This document shows positions 26,340 through 38,000 of a stretch of 64,000 nt of DNA, in pieces. The translations under genes were made by a program, and so were the position numbers. Under the pieces are notes generated by a model, which was given only the letters and a program-made list of their open reading frames with translations, was not told where the DNA came from and made no database searches. Within the stretch, counting starts at the first letter, position 1, and each line of letters starts with the position of its first letter. Source of the stretch: Morella rubra (lineage: Eukaryota > Streptophyta > Magnoliopsida > Fagales > Myricaceae); NCBI GenBank assembly GCA_003952965.2, contig RXIC02000092.1, forward strand, positions 1 to 64,000, in the 5' to 3' direction.

Positions 26340-27524
26340 TCATTGGAATCGGTGTTGTGGCACATATGCACCCCTGATGTCAATGGTCTCCCTCTCCGCA
26401 TCCCAGTCAGGTTGAGTATTGACATGATTACACACTGGTTGCATAACACTAAAGAGTTGCTTTCCAAGCTGAGATTCACGTAGCCAGAAAAGGTAGCAAT
26501 CTACGCTGCCAAAGACATAGCCAGAGCCTTGCCCCTTGATCGCATTCCTACCCATTTTCTTTCCAGCCCACGCTTCAACTTCAGTACCGATACTATTTCT
26601 GCAAACAGCAGCAAAAAATAGGTGCTCATATTTCACTGCCACATTACAGTTAATTTTCCAGCTCCCTGCCAAAGGAGGTATCCATAAATTTTTTGGGCCC
26701 CTGCTCTTCTCCCATTCCTGTTGGTGATCAAGGAAAGCTCCGGTTGGTCTCCCCAGCCAACTCCATCACCTCAGGAATTTTCCCCTGATGAACAGCAATA
26801 TTTCTAGCGAACCATAGCAATTGCTGCAAATAAGACCAAACTATTTTGTGGGCCGGCACCAACAGGAAGGTCACCGTATTCCAAAATGAAGTCGATCCAT
26901 ACGCCAATAGGTTTATACGCAAATACAAAGATGTTACTCCACAGAATGCTTCCGCCAAAGAACCCTTCGCATGTGCTTTGAGCGCATTGTCATCGCGTCT
27001 AGGCTTTGCTTTTACCAATGACTCACGCAGGTGGAGGCATGGCCGGAGCAAGTTTTTGTAATTGACTTTGTCCTTTAACCTCTTTGCAAGGCATCTGACA
27101 TACCTTTTAACCTAGTCCCAAGCGTTTCACGCAGCCATAAAAAACAGGCTTTGCGACTTCGGGATACGTAGTAATAATTCAAACTATACCTCCCCCAAGG
27201 GTAATGGATGGTGTAGAATTGTTCAATTGAAGTGGGAAAAATCACTACTACTATCAATGGGATACCATCACTGTTCCCAGCGGGGTTTGAAAATCCTTGT
27301 TGATTTAGAACTTGGATGTGAAAAGGTTTAAATCCGCGAATCTGGAGCCGCTGAGAAAAAGGGAGAACATTGTTTACTAAACAAGTTGATACACTTGCCC
27401 AGAAAAATGAAAATTTTTTTTTTTCTAAGCAAATGGTTGGAAGGAGGCCACCAAGCATGACTAGCTCCTCTAGGCGTGACCATAGGGGCTCCCCACCCGA
27501 TGTGGAATGTCCAGATTGAGCCAT
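26340..27524 (-). mobile_element. Decayed LINE-like retroelement remnant (left)
   Basis: Three broken open frames lie in a row on the minus strand. The last contains WKINCNVAV followed by AAVCRNSIGTEVEAWAGK, which matches the start of the RNase H domain in plant non-LTR retrotransposon polyproteins; the first catalytic aspartate appears to be asparagine here. The middle frame (LLWFARNIAVHQGKIP) resembles the linker between reverse transcriptase and RNase H. The first frame I do not recognise. Stops and frameshifts show it is dead. Confidence 0.6.
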
Positions 27525-27585
27525 AGCTACTAAATCGGGGGGTTTAGACCGTCACCACAGCTTTATGAAAGTGCAATAAATCTTG

Positions 27586-27661
27586 GTTGCAAGGGGTTCG
27601 ATCCAAGGACCTCCAACCCCTTAGCCCAATTTTGAGCGAACACCTAGACCAGTTCAGACAC
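27586..27661 (-). mobile_element. Possible tRNA-derived SINE fragment (left)
   Basis: On the minus strand TGGTCTAGGTG (27641-27651) fits the Pol III A box. GGATCGAACC (about 27595-27604) is one base from a B box, at normal tRNA-like spacing. Element ends and target-site duplications were not found. It lies next to the LINE-like remnant. Confidence 0.35.
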
Positions 27662-27699
27662 CACTTTCATAATTGCCCAAAAATGAAATGAAATGAAAA

Positions 27700-28778
27700 A
27701 CAAAGAATAGAGACGCTTTAAACGATACCAGTAGAATGTTATGTGACCATTACGCCTTGTAGTGAAAAAAGGTTTAATTCAACATTTCTACTTAATATAT
27801 CTACTCGAGGTTTTGGGTTCACATGCTACAGTAGTTTCCTTTCTCCTTTTATTTTTTATGTGGATAATTCCTTGGTTAGTCTTCTTTTTTTTTTTTTTTT
27901 TTCTCAATAAAAGTCTTTCAAGAAATAGACTATCATTAAATCAGGTCTAAACATACCATCACTTAAATTTGAAAATTTTAAATGGTGCAAGGACTATCAA
28001 AATATAATAAGACTGTGATTGGAATAGTCGTGAGCAAGTCCTGAATGTTAAGTACATGCCCGACATCACTAAAACACCACCACTGGTGGTTATTCTACGT
28101 ATTCAGCCGTCTCCCTTTCACTTAGTTTTATTATGCTTCGAGATACAGGAAGAAATTAATCTAATGGCTTTCAGTGGGAGGATCAAGATGGACTAGATCA
28201 ACCCAAATCAATACGACCCAGTCTCATCTTAATTTATACTTTTTATTTTTATTTATTTTAGACAAAATTTTCTTACCCACAAGAGATCCAATCGTTTAAA
28301 GAAAAGAAAGAAGAGTACTCATCCCGGGCCAACGCGGTTTCCAGCTGCATTTTGCTCTTGTACGGGTCTACACACAACTCTGGACCGAGAAGGTTTAAAA
28401 ACGAACGTTCCAAACTTCAACATTCAACCTCACTCGGTAGAGACTCTTTCCCACAAGTGTCTTTCTCTGACATTTCCTCTTCTCCTTCCCTGTAGAAAAA
28501 ACCCGAGACATACAAAAAATCCATAAAAACCCCCGGTGCCCATGTCACCCGCCCACGTCCTCCCCCGCGCCATTTGACTTCTCTCTCGTCTCTCTCTCTC
28601 TCTCTTCAAACTGCTTTACCCAGAATATTAGTTGAACCGGCAGACCCCATTTGACCAGTCCGGCAGACCTCTCGCTTTTCCTCTTAAATTTATAACTCCT
28701 CGTTTGCGAGATTCGCTCATTTATCGCATCTGTAAAATCCGAAAATTGTTTTTTTTCTTTGTTTTCTAATCGGAGAAG
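27700..28778 (+). promoter_or_regulatory. Upstream region and 5' UTR of syntaxin (left)
   Basis: No gene is visible between the retroelement remnant and the syntaxin start. A CT-rich stretch with a (CT)n run at about 28585-28607 sits about 170 bp before the ATG, typical of a plant Y-patch or 5' UTR. The ATG is preceded by cggagaag, an acceptable plant start context. Confidence 0.5.
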
Positions 28779-30373
28779 ATGAACGACCTGTTTTCCAGCT
28801 CCTTCTCTCGGTTCAGAGGCGATGAAGCCTCCCCGGGCCACCACGTGATCGAGATGTCCTCGTCCGGTCCAACCGGAGCCGGCGTTAACCTGGACAAGTT
28901 CTTCGAGGACGTAGAGTCCGTGAAGGACGAGCTCAAGGAGCTCGACCGGCTCAACCAGAACCTCCGCAGCGCCCACGAGCAGAGCCAGACCCTCCACAAC
29001 GCCAAGGCTATCAAGGACCTCCGATCTCGCATGGACGGCGACGTGTCTCTCGCCCTCAAGAAGGCCAAGCTGATCAAAGTCAAGCTCGAGGCCCTCGACC
29101 GCTCCAACGCCGCCAACCGCAGCCTCCCCGGCTGCGGACCCGGTTCCTCCTCGGACCGAACCAGGACCTCTGTCGTGAACGGTCTCAGGAAGAAGCTCAA
29201 GGACTCGATGGACAGCTTCAATAGCTTGAGGCAGCAGATCTCCTCCGAGTACAAGGAGACCGTGCAACGGAGGTACTATACCGTCACTGGTGAAAATCCC
29301 GATGAGAAGACCGTTGACCTTCTTATCTCTACAGGTGTGTAAGCTTGACCTTACCTCACCTACTCCTACAGTTTAATCTTTCGATCGCTCAATTTTTCGT
29401 CAATGTTTTATTTTTCTCGCTTTTTCGCGTATTTGGCAACAAACTATCAGTTGAACCCCTTTCTCAGAGAAGTGGAAAATATCAATCCACCACTCAAAAT
29501 GATATTGATTACGCTAGTCACCCAGAAATGTGAGAAATATCAATTCACACCCTCCACAGGAAAATAATGAAGATCAATTCTGCCTTTACCCAGAAATATG
29601 AAAAATACCGATGGGCGGTGGTCCCTGGCCTCCTCAGAAAATTAACAAATGTCAAGTATGTATTCACCCCGGCGCCCTAGCCAGAAAAGAGAAAAATTAT
29701 CACTTCACCACCTTCCCGAGAAAATCATAAATATCAGTTCTGTCTCTCCACAGAAATCGAAAATTTCAATTCAGTCCTGTAAAAGAACAAATTGTGCTTC
29801 GTTGCAGAAAAAATGCGAATGTCAATTAAACCCTCCACCCCACAGAAAATACCAATTATCAATTCTGCCCTTTCCCGAAACATCAGGATATCAATTAAGC
29901 GCCTTCTCAAAGATTAGGCAATATCAATTGAGCCTTAATTACGCCCCCTTCTAGAAATTAGAACATCTATGGGAGGGATTAGAATTCTATGTAATCCTTG
30001 CTGAAGTTTCACACATCATGAGTCCTACAATCTGATCTACTTATTTTATTTCTTTTCGAATTGTACAGTACAATTCGACAAAGAAATTACAGACGATTCC
30101 AATTTCGATCACAAATTGTTAAAGGAAATTAAAACATTATTAATTAAGCTCTTCTCAAGTCTTAGGAATAAAAATATCGCTATATTGCAAAATCCCAAGC
30201 GGAAAATTCATCTTTAGATAGTGACCAGTTTTATTTTAGAATGAAATAGTTTGGACAAATTTCGAAACGAAAATATCGAATCATGTGTAAATTATCGAAT
30301 TATGCGCAGGTGAGAGCGAGACATTCTTGCAGAAGGCCATCCAAGAGCAAGGGAGGGGAAGAGTGTTGGACAC
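28779..30373 (+). CDS. SYP121: SYP121-type plasma-membrane syntaxin, truncated at palindrome centre (left)
   Basis: Exon 1 is 28779-29334, encoding [12 protein letters not shown] onward for 185 codons. Exon 2 begins at 30310 after an acceptor at 30308-30309 and stays clean to about 30373 ([19 protein letters not shown]), then is lost. The protein carries the N-terminal FSRF motif at residues 9-12, the FxRF site that in Arabidopsis SYP121 binds the KC1 potassium-channel subunit. The Habc helices and the [19 protein letters not shown] block are also present. Full-length SYP121 (about 346 residues, from memory) drives vesicle fusion at the plasma membrane. Here the Qa-SNARE motif and C-terminal anchor are missing, so no functional syntaxin is encoded in the window. 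SYP122 or SYP124 are less likely names. Confidence 0.9.
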
Positions 30374-30721
30374 TATCCAAGTGCTAGTGATTGTATGGCT
30401 GTGGATGTATAGCGAGGGCGGGCGGAGATATATGTTGAGATGGTTGATGATTGGTAGGATAGCAGATATACGAGATATAAGCAGTATTACATCAGAGATA
30501 TATGCGGGATGTGCTGTACGAATCACGGGTTCGGTCGTATCATAAGAAGTGAGTGTGTGTAATGTCCTGACGTGGTAGTCTATTGGCGGCTGGAGCTAAG
30601 ATACGGCATGTCAGAAGCACTGGTGGCTCTTGGATTTTTCTCCGCATCTCCTTTCAACAGAATCATGCCTCTTTGAATCTCGTGGATGTGTCCAACATCT
30701 CATCTGCTTCTTGGATGGCGA
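30374..30721. other. Non-symmetric centre of the inverted repeat
   Basis: The two arms separate inside exon 2 of the syntaxin gene. Read on the minus strand from 30721 downward, the sequence follows the expected syntaxin exon but with frequent small insertions and deletions: recognisable blocks correspond to LDT, the EIQ/ERHD region and the KEI/EKN region in shifting frames. The left part (30374-30590) matches the exon only loosely. No intact gene, terminal repeat or transposon end is visible. It looks like uncorrected long-read sequence rather than an evolved spacer. Confidence 0.7.
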
Positions 30722-32276
30722 TCTGCAAGAATGTCTCGCTCTCACCTGCGCATAATTCGATAATTTACACATGATTCGATATTTTCGTTTCGAAATTTGT
30801 CCAAACTATTTCATTCTAAAATAAAACTGGTCACTATCTAAAGATGAATTTTCCGCTTGGGATTTTGCAATATAGCGATATTTTTATTCCTAAGACTTGA
30901 GAAGAGCTTAATTAATAATGTTTTAATTTCCTTTAACAATTTGTGATCGAAATTGGAATCGTCTGTAATTTCTTTGTCGAATTGTACTGTACAATTCGAA
31001 AAGAAATAAAATAAGTAGATCAGATTGTAGGACTCATGATGTGTGAAACTTCAGCAAGGATTACATAGAATTCTAATCCCTCCCATAGATGTTCTAATTT
31101 CTAGAAGGGGGCGTAATTAAGGCTCAATTGATATTGCCTAATCTTTGAGAAGGCGCTTAATTGATATCCTGATGTTTCGGGAAAGGGCAGAATTGATAAT
31201 TGGTATTTTCTGTGGGGTGGAGGGTTTAATTGACATTCGCATTTTTTCTGCAACGAAGCACAATTTGTTCTTTTACAGGACTGAATTGAAATTTTCGATT
31301 TCTGTGGAGAGACAGAACTGATATTTATGATTTTCTCGGGAAGGTGGTGAAGTGATAATTTTTCTCTTTTCTGGCTAGGGCGCCGGGGTGAATACATACT
31401 TGACATTTGTTAATTTTCTGAGGAGGCCAGGGACCACCGCCCATCGGTATTTTTCATATTTCTGGGTAAAGGCAGAATTGATCTTCATTATTTTCCTGTG
31501 GAGGGTGTGAATTGATATTTCTCACATTTCTGGGTGACTAGCGTAATCAATATCATTTTGAGTGGTGGATTGATATTTTCCACTTCTCTGAGAAAGGGGT
31601 TCAACTGATAGTTTGTTGCCAAATACGCGAAAAAGCGAGAAAAATAAAACATTGACGAAAAATTGAGCGATCGAAAGATTAAACTGTAGGAGTAGGTGAG
31701 GTAAGGTCAAGCTTACACACCTGTAGAGATAAGAAGGTCAACGGTCTTCTCATCGGGATTTTCACCAGTGACGGTATAGTACCTCCGTTGCACGGTCTCC
31801 TTGTACTCGGAGGAGATCTGCTGCCTCAAGCTATTGAAGCTGTCCATCGAGTCCTTGAGCTTCTTCCTGAGACCGTTCACGACAGAGGTCCTGGTTCGGT
31901 CCGAGGAGGAACCGGGTCCGCAGCCGGGGAGGCTGCGGTTGGCGGCGTTGGAGCGGTCGAGGGCCTCGAGCTTGACTTTGATCAGCTTGGCCTTCTTGAG
32001 GGCGAGAGACACGTCGCCGTCCATGCGAGATCGGAGGTCCTTGATAGCCTTGGCGTTGTGGAGGGTCTGGCTCTGCTCGTGGGCGCTGCGGAGGTTCTGG
32101 TTGAGCCGGTCGAGCTCCTTGAGCTCGTCCTTCACGGACTCTACGTCCTCGAAGAACTTGTCCAGGTTAACGCCGGCTCCGGTTGGACCGGACGAGGACA
32201 TCTCGATCACGTGGTGGCCCGGGGAGGCTTCATCGCCTCTGAACCGAGAGAAGGAGCTGGAAAACAGGTCGTTCAT
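30722..32276 (-). CDS. SYP121: SYP121-type syntaxin, truncated at palindrome centre (right)
   Basis: Mirror copy: exon 1 is 31721-32276 and exon 2 starts at 30745. The first 23 bases of exon 2 equal the left copy, then it changes at 30722. Below that point the minus strand still tracks the syntaxin exon but with many small indels, so the frame is lost within a few codons. The SNARE motif and membrane anchor are absent. The conserved 5' parts (FSRF motif, Habc region) are identical to the left copy. Confidence 0.88.
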
Positions 32277-33355
32277 CTTCTCCGATTAGAAAACAAAGAA
32301 AAAAAACAATTTTCGGATTTTACAGATGCGATAAATGAGCGAATCTCGCAAACGAGGAGTTATAAATTTAAGAGGAAAAGCGAGAGGTCTGCCGGACTGG
32401 TCAAATGGGGTCTGCCGGTTCAACTAATATTCTGGGTAAAGCAGTTTGAAGAGAGAGAGAGAGAGACGAGAGAGAAGTCAAATGGCGCGGGGGAGGACGT
32501 GGGCGGGTGACATGGGCACCGGGGGTTTTTATGGATTTTTTGTATGTCTCGGGTTTTTTCTACAGGGAAGGAGAAGAGGAAATGTCAGAGAAAGACACTT
32601 GTGGGAAAGAGTCTCTACCGAGTGAGGTTGAATGTTGAAGTTTGGAACGTTCGTTTTTAAACCTTCTCGGTCCAGAGTTGTGTGTAGACCCGTACAAGAG
32701 CAAAATGCAGCTGGAAACCGCGTTGGCCCGGGATGAGTACTCTTCTTTCTTTTCTTTAAACGATTGGATCTCTTGTGGGTAAGAAAATTTTGTCTAAAAT
32801 AAAATAAAAATAAAAAGTATAAATTAAGATGAGACTGGGTCGTATTGATTTGGGTTGATCTAGTCCATCTTGATCCTCCCACTGAAAGCCATTAGATTAA
32901 TTTCTTCCTGTATCTCGAAGCATAATAAAACTAAGTGAAAGGGAGACGGCTGAATACGTAGAATAACCACCAGTGGTGGTGTTTTAGTGATGTCGGGCAT
33001 GTACTTAACATTCAGGACTTGCTCACGACTATTCCAATCACAGTCTTATTATATTTTGATAGTCCTTGCACCATTTAAAATTTTCAAATTTAAGTGATGG
33101 TATGTTTAGACCTGATTTAATGATAGTCTATTTCTTGAAAGACTTTTATTGAGAAAAAAAAAAAAAAAAAAGAAGACTAACCAAGGAATTATCCACATAA
33201 AAAATAAAAGGAGAAAGGAAACTACTGTAGCATGTGAACCCAAAACCTCGAGTAGATATATTAAGTAGAAATGTTGAATTAAACCTTTTTTCACTACAAG
33301 GCGTAATGGTCACATAACATTCTACTGGTATCGTTTAAAGCGTCTCTATTCTTTG
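32277..33355 (-). promoter_or_regulatory. Upstream region and 5' UTR of syntaxin (right)
   Basis: Mirror copy of the left syntaxin upstream region, with the GA/CT run at about 32448-32470. No gene is visible in it. Confidence 0.5.
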
Positions 33356-33394
33356 TTTTTCATTTCATTTCATTTTTGGGCAATTATGAAAGTG

Positions 33395-33470
33395 GTGTCT
33401 GAACTGGTCTAGGTGTTCGCTCAAAATTGGGCTAAGGGGTTGGAGGTCCTTGGATCGAACCCCTTGCAAC
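33395..33470 (+). mobile_element. Possible tRNA-derived SINE fragment (right)
   Basis: Mirror copy: A-box-like TGGTCTAGGTG at 33405-33415 and B-box-like GGATCGAACC at 33452-33461, on the plus strand. Confidence 0.35.
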
Positions 33471-33531
33471 CAAGATTTATTGCACTTTCATAAAGCTGTG
33501 GTGACGGTCTAAACCCCCCGATTTAGTAGCT

Positions 33532-34716
33532 ATGGCTCAATCTGGACATTCCACATCGGGTGGGGAGCCCCTATGGTCACGCCTAGAGGAGCTAGTCATG
33601 CTTGGTGGCCTCCTTCCAACCATTTGCTTAGAAAAAAAAAAATTTTCATTTTTCTGGGCAAGTGTATCAACTTGTTTAGTAAACAATGTTCTCCCTTTTT
33701 CTCAGCGGCTCCAGATTCGCGGATTTAAACCTTTTCACATCCAAGTTCTAAATCAACAAGGATTTTCAAACCCCGCTGGGAACAGTGATGGTATCCCATT
33801 GATAGTAGTAGTGATTTTTCCCACTTCAATTGAACAATTCTACACCATCCATTACCCTTGGGGGAGGTATAGTTTGAATTATTACTACGTATCCCGAAGT
33901 CGCAAAGCCTGTTTTTTATGGCTGCGTGAAACGCTTGGGACTAGGTTAAAAGGTATGTCAGATGCCTTGCAAAGAGGTTAAAGGACAAAGTCAATTACAA
34001 AAACTTGCTCCGGCCATGCCTCCACCTGCGTGAGTCATTGGTAAAAGCAAAGCCTAGACGCGATGACAATGCGCTCAAAGCACATGCGAAGGGTTCTTTG
34101 GCGGAAGCATTCTGTGGAGTAACATCTTTGTATTTGCGTATAAACCTATTGGCGTATGGATCGACTTCATTTTGGAATACGGTGACCTTCCTGTTGGTGC
34201 CGGCCCACAAAATAGTTTGGTCTTATTTGCAGCAATTGCTATGGTTCGCTAGAAATATTGCTGTTCATCAGGGGAAAATTCCTGAGGTGATGGAGTTGGC
34301 TGGGGAGACCAACCGGAGCTTTCCTTGATCACCAACAGGAATGGGAGAAGAGCAGGGGCCCAAAAAATTTATGGATACCTCCTTTGGCAGGGAGCTGGAA
34401 AATTAACTGTAATGTGGCAGTGAAATATGAGCACCTATTTTTTGCTGCTGTTTGCAGAAATAGTATCGGTACTGAAGTTGAAGCGTGGGCTGGAAAGAAA
34501 ATGGGTAGGAATGCGATCAAGGGGCAAGGCTCTGGCTATGTCTTTGGCAGCGTAGATTGCTACCTTTTCTGGCTACGTGAATCTCAGCTTGGAAAGCAAC
34601 TCTTTAGTGTTATGCAACCAGTGTGTAATCATGTCAATACTCAACCTGACTGGGATGCGGAGAGGGAGACCATTGACATCAGGGGTGCATATGTGCCACA
34701 ACACCGATTCCAATGA
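33532..34716 (+). mobile_element. Decayed LINE-like retroelement remnant (right)
   Basis: Mirror copy of the remnant, on the plus strand, with the same three broken frames at 33532-33981, 34005-34328 and 34384-34716. No difference from the left copy was noticed. Confidence 0.6.
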
Positions 34717-35079
34717 GACCCATGAGCAAATTTGACTCATTTTGATGACGCAAAAACGTCATGGCCTCGTAGTACATGTTAGCTATATTTGCCAGGCAAT
34801 AAATGTGCAAGCAAAAGATGAAATTGAATTAAAAATGATCACTATAAACAAAATAACTCGAATTTCTCCATTAAAAAATGACCATCCGTGTACATCATTT
34901 GGCAATGAATTAAAACTTTGTTTTTTTCTTTTAACTGCTCTTATTATTTCAAGAACCAAAAAAGAATTGGATTTCCTTTCCTACCTTTCACTAGCCTTTT
35001 CACTAGTCCTAGTGCTGTTGAAAATACATTTAAACACTATACACCCAAGAGTTACAACACCAGAATACACAAGCTAAAA

Positions 35080-38000
35080 TTAAGTTAATTGGAGGACAAT
35101 AAGATAATAGGGATACCCCTGGCATGTTCCTGAAGACTGACTCGTTCCCTCCTGATCTCCCGAATCGTCAGAAGTTAGAAGACGCCAATGCAAAGCATAG
35201 TTTGAAAGATTGTAAATCCCAGGAGAGAATACACAAATCTGAAGAGGAATTTCTGACGCGGACATAGGCCCAAGTTTGATTCTGGTGGAGCTAGTCCCTG
35301 ACCAAATGAATGGGGGGACACTATCCAGTGACAGTGACTTTCCAACTCGGGCTCCATGGACATCAGATGTAACTTTAATTTCATCCACAATTGAAGCGTC
35401 ATGCCAGCCTGCTTGGTCTCCAGAAGGATATGCAGATGAAACAGCAGTTCCATCATTTAAATGGTCAGCACTATTGACAGAATCAAAGGTGCCAATGCGT
35501 ACAGATGCGACCCCATCTGATGAGTTGTAAATAGTCATCCTCAAATTTATTTCACACATGGATGCAGAGAAGTCATGATATAGTGTACGAGGCCCATCCA
35601 CTAGCCACAATATTGGGCTTGTGCTTGAAGTACTACATGTTAGAGAAAAGAAAACAATTTTCATGACAAATCTGAAAGGAAAAAGAAAAGACAAGGAAAT
35701 CATAGTAGTAGAAGAGAACAAGAATTACTCTTGATCAAACATTTATAATTAGGCTCTTTGGTTTGGGTATAAAACTTGCCTGCAGTGACATGCATAATGA
35801 GAAAAAAGACGAGATGGGTCGGAAGCTCCAGGAGTGATGTTACTCTCAAGTGGTCGAGATATCAATATGAAGTCAACTGCGTTTGGGTCTCCCTGATCCA
35901 TGCAAAAAATAAAAGGTTGATTGAAGTAGTAAAGCAACAAACCAGCAATTTTAACATTTATGGAGAGAACCTTGAAGTCTGCTATCAATCTACACCTTGA
36001 AGTTTTACATTAATAACTCAAACGTTAAGACCGTGAGTTAAATGAAAAAAAATGTTCAGGTTATAAAACCTCTCCCAGAGGGGGGAACACACCCACTTAG
36101 AGAGACATGTATAAAAGATAAAATGTCCTCTTCTTTTTCTTTTTTTTTGTTTAAAATCTTTGCACACAAATAACAGATTAGAAAACCTTGAGTACCAATC
36201 CCGAAATGATTCAGATAAACTGCAGCAAGTGAACAACAGTGCCAGTGGCATTAAGGATGTTGCAATTAAACATTAAAATAAGACAATATATAGCAATAAA
36301 GCTATCAACCTGCTGCGACATTCCCTGCTGCAATCTTTCATAATGGTGGAAATCAGCCAGAGGTGAGCTACGAATATCAAAAAGTGGTCCATTACTCCCC
36401 TCAGAACCCAATCTTACATCTCTTTCAAGCAGTGGGCAAATAGTAGATATCTCGTCTTTGGAAGTTAATGACTTCCTACAACTCTGGTGCCAAAAGAGAG
36501 TTCATTAGCAATCATGATTACTGAAAACAGTACATTTAAGTTAAGGAACGAGAAGTCGATATGGTCAAACCAACGTAAGATTGTGAGAATATTTGCAATG
36601 AATGAACAAAAATGCTGCACAATGAAAGAGAAGTAGGCATTACATAATATATGGTCTGAAATTCTAGATATGTCTCACAGAACAGCACGCCAATTATGCC
36701 CTCTAGAGCTGTTAACTATGTTAAGGTTAGTTTATTCCTAAAATCATGTTGTATGAGATAATATAATGAATAGAGCAAAACGTTTCCCCACCCCATTCCA
36801 CCAAGGAAAAAAAAAACAAAGAGGAAGGTTACTAAAAATCCTTCTCCAAGATAATGAAGCCAAAGGTTCATCATTTGCACCAACCTTAAGCATGAAGAAA
36901 CAAGTCAATGTTTGACCAGCCATTAATGATTGTGAAGGGAATGCAGTATTGACTGGCTGAAGCAAAGAGATTTCCCACTGGTGACCAACAGTTGATAACT
37001 GGTGAACCTGGAAACCATGTGAGCTAGTGCTGTTGACAACATCCATGCGCACAAGGAACTCTTGCAATCTTGATGGACAAGGACTGATTTGGAATGACAC
37101 TTCCAGAGATGGTAAGACCTGTAAAGGACGGATATTAGCTTCATGGGGGTGGTAATGCATGTAAAGGAGAAGATGGTACGAGTTGTTTTCAAAAGGCCCG
37201 CCTACAAAGTTACAACGGTGATTTCATCAATAACTAAACCCGCAAAAGGTGAAATAAGAGACACTCCAAAGGTCTACAGTCATATAACATTAACCGCATA
37301 ACAGGCTTCGGCACCAAAGAATGCTCAATACCATAGAACAGCCATACTCCAGTTTCACGTCTCCCTCCAAATGGACCACTTTAGACACAGCAGTACAGCA
37401 TCCCAATAACTTCGCTACTATGGAGCCCAAACTTTCATTTTCAAGATCCAATTACCACAACTCTCTCATAAAGGACCAATGAAGCAATAAATGATCAGCT
37501 GATTTGACACCAGTTTGCATAGACATCGCCAATCCACCAAAACAAAATCCATATACCTACTAAATATGTGGATAGTGCTTACCCAATAGTTATTTTATTG
37601 ACAAAGGACTATAGGTAGGGCAAATCCATCAAAACGCCAAGATCTTTAAAAGGAGAAACAAAGTCATAGTAATGTAAGCATGAGCCTGAACCATTCTCTT
37701 GAAAAATGAGAAAACACTTTCTGATAGTTATCTAGGAAACTCAGTTCAGCCCCAAAATTTATTACTGATTTAAGCTACCCTTGCTGTGATGTACACTCCA
37801 AAGCAAGAAAAGCAAATTAAATCAACCTATTCCACCTTTCAGATTTAAGCACACACCTGCAAATCATAACGCATGCGTAGAGTACGGTATTTCAGGACAC
37901 TCGATATATCTCCCATCTCATAATACACTGTTATATACAAGGAAAAGGATCCAGGGACAGCAGCTCGAAACCATAGAGGCCACAATAGGGGTGTTTCTCC

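Larger units (their letters stand above)
1..30373 (+). repeat. Left arm of giant inverted repeat (about 30 kb)
   Basis: Every gene, intron and mobile element here recurs in reverse complement at 30722-60984. Mirrored coordinates sum to 60985 (positions 620-3419), 61002 (4464-7930), 60995 (8551-10660), 60996 (12136-15828), 61058 (17295-22122), 61057 (22362-24847), 61056 (25068-27950) and 61055 (28545-30310). Net length differences are therefore confined to a handful of sites. The extreme outer bases (about 1-6) no longer match exactly, so the arm may end here or continue with small indels outside the window. Confidence 0.97.

Noticed and set aside
27075-27524. A 149-codon open frame as a functional gene (mirror 33532-33981)
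   Set aside because: No recognised domain, followed by broken retroelement frames in the same orientation; treated as part of a dead element.
28545-29267. Long minus-strand open frames (240 and 162 codons) opposite syntaxin exon 1, and their mirror copies at 31788-32510 and 31801-32289
   Set aside because: They lie antisense to a clearly conserved exon with high GC, where stop-free shadow frames are expected. The translations are low-complexity and match no family.
30281-30774. Open frames across the palindrome centre as new genes
   Set aside because: They are composed of the start of syntaxin exon 2 running into noisy sequence, with no conserved protein beyond it.
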